DNA of 64,000 nt from positions 107,624-171,623 of the forward strand of contig JAFQDL010000015.1 in assembly GCA_017399265.1 (NCBI GenBank), in the 5' to 3' direction. Source of the stretch: Clostridia bacterium. GTDB lineage: Bacteria > Bacillota > Clostridia > Christensenellales > UBA1242. Each line of letters opens with the position of its first letter. Position 1 is the first letter of the stretch. Shown in pieces: positions 58,790-64,000 of this stretch. A program made the position numbers and the translations under genes. The notes under the pieces were generated by a model, which made no database searches, had not been told where the DNA came from, and saw nothing but the letters and a program-made list of their open reading frames with translations.

Positions 58790-59080
58790 ATGAATAATAT
58801 AGATAACAAGATTTATGAGATATCTGAGCTGTTTAAAATATTTGGAGATTATACTAGGTGCAAAATTGTTGCGAAATTATTTGAGAGAGAAGAGAACGTT
58901 AGCAACTTATCTAAGCATTTAGAAATGTCGACCTCTGCAATATCTCATTCGTTAAGAATTTTAAGACAAGCAAATATTGTTAAAACACAAAGAAGAGGAA
59001 AAGAAATAATATATTCATTAAATGACGAACACATATATAATATTTTTCAGATGGCTAAGGAGCATGTAGAAGAACTATGA
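58790..59080 (+). CDS. ArsR/SmtB-family metal-sensing repressor
   Basis: The 96-residue protein has the ArsR winged HTH (LSKHLEMSTSAISHSLRILR) after ELFKIFGDYTRCKIV, which includes Asp and Cys near the metal-site position, and a C-terminal helix with DEHIYNIFQMAKEHVEE that supplies the alpha-5 His/Glu ligands typical of zinc/cadmium sensors. It overlaps the next gene by four bases. Confidence 0.9.
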   Translation: MNNIDNKIYEISELFKIFGDYTRCKIVAKLFEREENVSNLSKHLEMSTSAISHSLRILRQANIVKTQRRGKEIIYSLNDEHIYNIFQMAKEHVEEL

Positions 59081-59301
59081 GAAGACTTATAAATATGATA
59101 GACCTAGACTGTGCAAATTGTGCACAAAGAATGGAAGCAAATATTGCAAAACTAAATGGTGTAAAATACATATCTGTCAATTTTCTAACACAAAAAATGG
59201 TAATCGAAATAGATGATAATTTTGATTTTGACGAAGTTATGAAATATGTAAAAAAGACAGTAAAGATTATTAATCGTGATACAGATATAGAATATCTATA
59301 A
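59077..59301 (+). CDS. Heavy-metal-associated (HMA) domain protein
   Basis: The 74-residue protein is one HMA domain with the metal-binding LDCANCAQRMEANI (CxxC) and the rhythm VKYISVNFLTQKMVIEID. It likely delivers metal to, or is a detached N-terminal domain of, the ATPase encoded 13 bp downstream. Coupled to arsR by an ATGA overlap. Confidence 0.88.
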   Translation: MRRLINMIDLDCANCAQRMEANIAKLNGVKYISVNFLTQKMVIEIDDNFDFDEVMKYVKKTVKIINRDTDIEYL

Positions 59302-59314
59302 AAAAGGATTAAAT

Positions 59315-61141
59315 ATGTCAAAAATAAAAAAACGAACTATTAGAACTATTATTAGCCTATCCTTGCTAATAATTATGATAATTATTCAAGCTATAACAAA
59401 TATTCAGCCTGTTGTCAATATATCTATACATATTGTCATATATTTACTTGTCGGTTACGAAATATTAATAAAAGCATTCAGAAATATAATTTATGGCAAA
59501 ATGTTAGACGAAAACTTTCTAATGACAATAGCAACAATAGGAGCATTTATAATCGGTGAATATAGCGAAGCTGTAGCTGTAATGATATTCTATCAGGTAG
59601 GCGAAATATTTCAAACAATTGCCGTTAGAAAAAGCAGAAAATCAGTTGCAAGACTTATGGATATTAGACCTGATATAGCAAACGTAGTAGAAGAAGAAAA
59701 GATAGTACAAAAATTCCCCGAAGAAGTAGAAGTGGGCGACATTATAGAAATCAAACCCGGTGAAAAAATACCTCTTGACTGTGTAGTTGTATCAGGTCAA
59801 AGCGATATAAATTTAAGTATGCTTACAGGAGAGAGTATTCCTCATTGTGTACGTACTGGGGACAAACTAATCAGTGGCAGTGTAAATATAGACGGAGTAC
59901 TACGAGCAGAGGTAACCAGCCTATACCAAGACTCTACTGTTAGCAAAATTCTCGATCTTGTACAAAACGCAAGTGAAAAGAAATCTAAATCAGAAAAGTT
60001 TATTACAAAATTTGCTCGCATATATACTCCAGTAGTTGTTGGATTGGCCGCACTCATTGGACTAATTCCACCAATCTTTTTAGGGCACTGGGCAGATTGG
60101 ATATACAGAGCACTTAGCTTCTTAGTGGTTTCTTGTCCTTGTGCATTAGTTATATCTATACCACTATCTTTCTTTGCTGGAATTGGTTGTGCCTCAAAAT
60201 ATGGAATTCTTATCAAAGGCACCAACTACCTAGAATTATTACCTAAGATTGATACTTTTATATTTGATAAAACTGGCACAATTACTAAGGGAGATTTAAA
60301 AGTAAAACAAATAGTGGGTAACAAAAATGATGTTTTAAAATATGCAAGTCATGCCGAATACAAAAGCACTCACCCACTTGCGACAGCAATACTTGATTAT
60401 TCAAAAATAAATGTAACAGAAAAATACAATTATACTAACATTTTTGGAAAAGGTGTAATAGCGAAAAACAACACTCACAAAATCATTTGTGGCAACACCA
60501 CTTTACTAAAAGAAAACAACATACAATTTGACGAAATTATCACTCCTGACTCGGTTGTATATGTTGCTTTAGACAATAAATATATAGGCGCAATAATAAT
60601 CGGTGACGAAATAAAAGATAATGCGAAATCTATAATAAATGAATTAAAATCTATAAAGGCAAAAACAATATTGCTTAGTGGAGACGGAGACGCAAGTGTG
60701 GAAATGGTCGCTAAGAATATAGGAATAGATGAATACCATTCTCATATGCTACCTGACGAAAAACTAAAGCATATAGAAAAATTAATCGAAAACGGCAAAA
60801 AAGTTGCTTTCGTTGGTGATGGTATCAACGACTCACCTAGTTTAGTTAGAGCAGATATAGGTATATCTATGGGCGCAATTGGCTCTGATAGTTCTATAGA
60901 GGCATCAGACATAGTCATTATGAACGACAACTTATCTAAAATATCTCTAGCAAGAAAAATTGCACAAAAGACCATAGGCATAGTTAAGCAAAATATATAT
61001 TTCGCAATCGGAGTAAAAGTATTAATACTTCTTCTTACCGCATTTGGACTTAGTAATATGTGGTGGGCAATATTCGGAGATGTGGGCGTGTCTTTAATTG
61101 CAATACTTAACGCTATAAGAGCATTAAAAATTAAACAATAG
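59315..61141 (+). CDS. P1B-type heavy-metal-exporting ATPase (Zn/Cd type)
   Basis: The 608-residue pump has the actuator motif LTGESIPH, the transport-site SCPCALVIS, the phosphorylation site DKTGTITKG and the hinge GDGINDSP. About six to eight membrane helices are visible. Together with the ArsR sensor and HMA protein it is most like CadA/ZntA, exporting Zn2+, Cd2+ or Pb2+; the HMA domain usually at the N-terminus is a separate gene here. AAAAGG precedes the ATG. Confidence 0.93.
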   Translation: MSKIKKRTIRTIISLSLLIIMIIIQAITNIQPVVNISIHIVIYLLVGYEILIKAFRNIIYGKMLDENFLMTIATIGAFIIGEYSEAVAVMIFYQVGEIFQTIAVRKSRKSVARLMDIRPDIANVVEEEKIVQKFPEEVEVGDIIEIKPGEKIPLDCVVVSGQSDINLSMLTGESIPHCVRTGDKLISGSVNIDGVLRAEVTSLYQDSTVSKILDLVQNASEKKSKSEKFITKFARIYTPVVVGLAALIGLIPPIFLGHWADWIYRALSFLVVSCPCALVISIPLSFFAGIGCASKYGILIKGTNYLELLPKIDTFIFDKTGTITKGDLKVKQIVGNKNDVLKYASHAEYKSTHPLATAILDYSKINVTEKYNYTNIFGKGVIAKNNTHKIICGNTTLLKENNIQFDEIITPDSVVYVALDNKYIGAIIIGDEIKDNAKSIINELKSIKAKTILLSGDGDASVEMVAKNIGIDEYHSHMLPDEKLKHIEKLIENGKKVAFVGDGINDSPSLVRADIGISMGAIGSDSSIEASDIVIMNDNLSKISLARKIAQKTIGIVKQNIYFAIGVKVLILLLTAFGLSNMWWAIFGDVGVSLIAILNAIRALKIKQ

Positions 61142-61166
61142 TATAATAGATTATAATTTATGAAAC

Positions 61167-61204
61167 AAAAAAAGCATATTAGAAACAATCTAATATGCTT
61201 TTTA
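61167..61204. terminator. Bidirectional terminator
   Basis: AAAAAGCATATTAGA and TCTAATATGCTTTTT arms between the convergent ATPase and metallopeptidase genes. Confidence 0.9.
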
Positions 61205-61206
61205 TT

Positions 61207-62799
61207 TTACATTTCACTCTCTTGTATTGCATTACTCATTCTATTTGTTCTTGAATTTTCCGTCTTTAACAACTTTTCTGGATCTACCATTATAACCTTT
61301 CCGCAACAAGGATCGAAGTCCTCATTGTCATAAACTAACCACAAAACATTTTCATGTTTTAGATCCTCTGCTGGCATATCACCATTCCAGTTGCAACCAT
61401 CTGTAAATACAAATTTTGTAGTTTCTCTACTTTTACTAAAAGATCTTACAGCCAAGTCCCAACTTTGAGAATTTGACCAATCTCTCCATTCTCTTGGAAT
61501 TGAGAAATTATCTATATCTTTTTCACTTTTTATAGGCTTTAATCCCCAGAATTTTAAATTAAAACAACCTACGCTTAATTCTGCTTCTTTAAGGAGTGGC
61601 TTCAGTTGTCTAAGCATACCTTTTATCATTGGAATATCTACTGAGCCGCTTATATCCACCATTACTTCTGCTTTTCCTTTTTCAGGATTATCATATTCTT
61701 CTAATCTATAAGCGTAGTTATTCTCTGCAATTCCTTTTCTTTGTGACCAAATATCCACAGCACTATCCACTTCTCGCCTTACAAGTAATCTCCAATCAAC
61801 TGCCTTTTCCGCATCTCCCAAACCTGATACATCAATTGTCCCTTCCGACTCTTTCAATCTTTTATCAACAATGCCTTTTATCATAGTTTTGGCTCTTTCT
61901 ACTCTATATACACGATTTCGGATAAATTCTTCTTTTTCATTACAATTTGTTACTTCTATTATACCATCTTCATCAATTTGGTAATCAGTATTTTTATCTC
62001 TTTCACTTGCGCTTCCTTCGTTTGTAGGATCTTTTTTGTCAGTAGAATCAGACTTTCCTTCGCTAGCATTCCCTTCACTCTTGTTTTCTTTCTTATCTGC
62101 GCCCTTCTCTTTCTTTTTAGCTTTAGACTTATTTTGTTTAGACTTTCTTTCTTTCATTTCTTTAAATATTTCTTCCCACATTGAGTGATCATCGCCATGT
62201 TGAGATCTTTCACTTTCTTCACTATCTTGACCATTAGAATTATTTGGATCATTTGGCTGATTTTGTTGATTTGGATCAGACTCATTTTGACTTCCGCCAC
62301 CTTGACTATTAGATTGTCCTTGGCCCTCACCTGAGCCATCTTGCTGGTTATTTTGATCTTGTTGCTTGTTTTTGTTATCATTTTGTTCTTGAAGCAAGAT
62401 TTCGTAAAACTCCTCTACTGTATACTCTATTGCCTCAGGTCGATTTACAAAGCCTTCCATTATTGTAAAACCATCACGCTCTAAGTTCGCATTAATAACA
62501 GCATCACAAGCATCATTAAACAAATCTATATCTCTTTTAACACCATTTTTGTCTTCTAATCTAAACATATGCTTAAATTTCTTATGCATCAACTCGTGCG
62601 CTGCAACGAAAATCCTTTGGTCATCATCTAACTTCGCCAAAAAATCTGGGTCAAAGAATACATCTTTACCGTCTGTCGCAGCTGTCTTATATTTTAAATC
62701 ATTTCTATATTCAAACTTTGCATTACTAATATCATCAGAAAATCTTGGATATTTAGCAATCAACATGTTTTTTGTTCTCTCAATTAGAGCCTTATTCAT
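61207..62799 (-). CDS. DUF2201-type metallopeptidase / VWA-like protein
   Basis: The 530-residue protein has an N-terminal zinc-peptidase motif (AAHELMHKKFKHM, about residue 67), a long low-complexity Gln/Asn/Ser/Lys linker (about 140-285) and a C-terminal VWA-like domain with the MIDAS start EVMVDISGSVD (about 395). This is the putative metallopeptidase family that pairs with MoxR-type AAA ATPases. The two genes upstream fit that pairing. Function unknown; chaperone-like roles are proposed for MoxR-VWA pairs. Confidence 0.85.
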   Translation of the reverse strand: MNKALIERTKNMLIAKYPRFSDDISNAKFEYRNDLKYKTAATDGKDVFFDPDFLAKLDDDQRIFVAAHELMHKKFKHMFRLEDKNGVKRDIDLFNDACDAVINANLERDGFTIMEGFVNRPEAIEYTVEEFYEILLQEQNDNKNKQQDQNNQQDGSGEGQGQSNSQGGGSQNESDPNQQNQPNDPNNSNGQDSEESERSQHGDDHSMWEEIFKEMKERKSKQNKSKAKKKEKGADKKENKSEGNASEGKSDSTDKKDPTNEGSASERDKNTDYQIDEDGIIEVTNCNEKEEFIRNRVYRVERAKTMIKGIVDKRLKESEGTIDVSGLGDAEKAVDWRLLVRREVDSAVDIWSQRKGIAENNYAYRLEEYDNPEKGKAEVMVDISGSVDIPMIKGMLRQLKPLLKEAELSVGCFNLKFWGLKPIKSEKDIDNFSIPREWRDWSNSQSWDLAVRSFSKSRETTKFVFTDGCNWNGDMPAEDLKHENVLWLVYDNEDFDPCCGKVIMVDPEKLLKTENSRTNRMSNAIQESEM

Positions 62800-62811
62800 A
62801 CCCTTCTCCTA

Positions 62812-63198
62812 TTAAATAGCAACTACCAAAAATTTCATTAATTCAGGTGCTAACAACCTAATACTATAATCATTACTTATAGTTGCAACTATCATTAAAT
62901 CCTCTGGAATACTAATACCAGATATATATCTATCTTTAATAAAACTTATTAGCAACAACTGATCTTCTTTTGTTAATTTATCTATATTCCTAATAACAAA
63001 ATATGAGTTTTCTAAATTCTTAGTAAATATCTCCAATTTTGCCTTTAGTGAATAATCAGTCGCAAGACTTCCTATTGCAGAAAGTGCATCTTTTGCACTG
63101 ATTGATATGCTTTTGCCAAGTTGTTGATACTCATCATCTTTTATAACTGCAGCAATTGCATTGACACCTTTTTGCAAATTAATTAAATCTATATTCAT
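62812..63198 (-). CDS. Hypothetical protein between AAA and VWA genes (128 aa)
   Basis: Helical protein without signal or known motif (GKSISISAKDALSAIGSLAT, FVIRNIDKLTKEDQLLLISF). AGAAAG precedes the ATG. Twelve bases separate it from each neighbour, so it belongs to the same operon and may be an adaptor of that system. Confidence 0.65.
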   Translation of the reverse strand: MNIDLINLQKGVNAIAAVIKDDEYQQLGKSISISAKDALSAIGSLATDYSLKAKLEIFTKNLENSYFVIRNIDKLTKEDQLLLISFIKDRYISGISIPEDLMIVATISNDYSIRLLAPELMKFLVVAI

Positions 63199-63209
63199 TT
63201 TTCTTTCTC

Positions 63210-64000
63210 CTATTCTTTAGATTGTTCATGATCAGCAAGTAGAGTATCTATATCCAAGTCGTAATTTCCAAATATATGCCCATATATTCCACTACCACCA
63301 AACATATTCTTTATGATTTTTGCAGTTTGTCTATATACTTCTTTTGCTCTTTCTTTATCCCCAACATGCTCTTCTGTTTTTTCTTCTATAACATCTTTTT
63401 CTGCGGCATGCTCTTCTTTCCACTCCGCATCTTGCCAAGATTTTACCTCTGCTAGTTGTTCTGCTCGCTCTTCACTCTTACCTACCCAAGTAATATCATA
63501 CAATTCTACATACTCTGGATCGCAGTATTTTCGAATAAAGTCTCTTACCTTTGGTAATTGTTTTTCGTCTGCACCAATTAGTCCTGACACATAAGCAAAT
63601 CTCTCATTAATATCTTGTGGTAAATCTGCTTCTGCGTAGTTGCCTGCAACTACATCTTCAACTGAGATAGTTGGGTTGTTGTAAAAGTCCATAAAGTCTG
63701 CCGCCCATTCTTCTCTTAGTTTAGATTTCAAAGATGTGTCTAATATATGCTCTACATCTTTGCCCTTGTACTTACCTTTAGTTAAATTATCTTCGAATGA
63801 ATAAAGCATATTAGATATACTTGTCCAACCACGTGGATCATTTGTTCTTCCTTTGCAGCCATATTGATCAAGTTTCTCTTCTCCTATCTCTGGTTCTTCA
63901 TAGAAGTATCCCATGTCAGATATTTCTTCTGACTTGTCTTGACACATATATTTATTTAATACATAACTTACAACACTTGGGTGGATATTATTTGGAATAG
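63210..64000 (-). CDS. Probable MoxR-type AAA ATPase, C-terminal part (5' end outside window)
   Basis: The frame remains open to the end of the window (...HPSVVSYVLNKYMCQDK), so the gene begins beyond it. The visible 260 residues match the lid and tail of MoxR-like AAA proteins partnered with VWA genes: a short helix, then GRTNDPRGWTSISNMLYSF, the usual place of the R-x-W lid motif, followed by an acidic helical tail. Walker motifs lie outside the window, so the ATPase assignment rests on this region and on the neighbours. Confidence 0.7.
   Translation of the reverse strand, partial: IPNNIHPSVVSYVLNKYMCQDKSEEISDMGYFYEEPEIGEEKLDQYGCKGRTNDPRGWTSISNMLYSFEDNLTKGKYKGKDVEHILDTSLKSKLREEWAADFMDFYNNPTISVEDVVAGNYAEADLPQDINERFAYVSGLIGADEKQLPKVRDFIRKYCDPEYVELYDITWVGKSEERAEQLAEVKSWQDAEWKEEHAAEKDVIEEKTEEHVGDKERAKEVYRQTAKIIKNMFGGSGIYGHIFGNYDLDIDTLLADHEQSKE

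Noticed and set aside
1-64000. CRISPR array or cas genes
   Set aside because: No regularly spaced direct repeats with unique spacers and no Cas-like motifs were seen; the tandem units at 29411-29450 have no spacers.

Overview
The window is low-GC, AT-rich DNA with strong AGGAGG-type ribosome binding sites, short U-tailed terminators, lipoboxes of Gram-positive type, YtrA-like GntR and ArsR regulators, and TGA used as a normal stop codon. This points to an anaerobic member of the Bacillota (Clostridia-like, probably a gut lineage). A desulfoferrodoxin supports anaerobic life. I cannot name the species. All family assignments were made by eye from motifs and layout; no database search was possible.

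Layout. 0-16 kb is mostly core chromosome: the end of an aldehyde dehydrogenase, an ABC exporter, small regulators, a leucine-rich-repeat protein, glmS, surface lipoproteins (one behind a promoter whose spacer is an 11-G tract), a YwaF-like membrane protein, desulfoferrodoxin, two HD phosphohydrolases and a GntR-ABC transporter operon. 16-26 kb is a defence-flavoured accessory region: an SF2 helicase with membrane segments, a frameshifted HIT protein, a GmrSD-type DUF262/DUF1524 protein, two Nudix genes and a serine-recombinase relic. These are punctuated by copies of a repeat (hairpin followed by CTTGGCGG) that also sits at the 3' end of the intact tRNA-Ser gene at 57.1 kb. This suggests repeated insertion next to that tRNA or a cassette-like accretion.

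The most striking content is at about 26-39.5 kb: a filamentous-phage (inovirus-like) prophage in a Gram-positive host. It has a large serine recombinase, a LexA-type repressor on its own operator, a sigma-like regulator, and then one rightward gene block. That block holds two small DNA-binding-type proteins, two tiny membrane proteins (coat candidates) closed by a terminator, two membrane-anchored proteins, a 945-residue coiled-coil/B-repeat/DUF285 adhesin in the position of the receptor-binding protein, a Zot/pI-like assembly ATPase, two small proteins and a Y2 HUH replication initiator. Two large hairpins follow directly and could be the origin and packaging signal. No secretin gene is seen, as expected for a host with no outer membrane.

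39.5-50.7 kb looks like host or cargo DNA: membrane proteins, a cardiolipin synthase, two tandem ABC-2 transporter pairs with a divergent TetR regulator, XRE regulators facing a SLOG (DUF1273) gene, and a 778-residue lipoprotein. 50.8-56.7 kb is a tightly packed leftward operon of eleven genes built around plasmid-type PcfK and PcfJ proteins, without recognisable mobilisation genes. After tRNA-Ser(GCU), 57.5-64 kb returns to chromosome-like genes: an XRE regulator with a degenerate ADP-ribosylglycohydrolase-like protein, an ArsR/HMA/P1B-ATPase metal-efflux operon, and a metallopeptidase-VWA protein next to the C-terminal part of what is probably a MoxR-type AAA protein.
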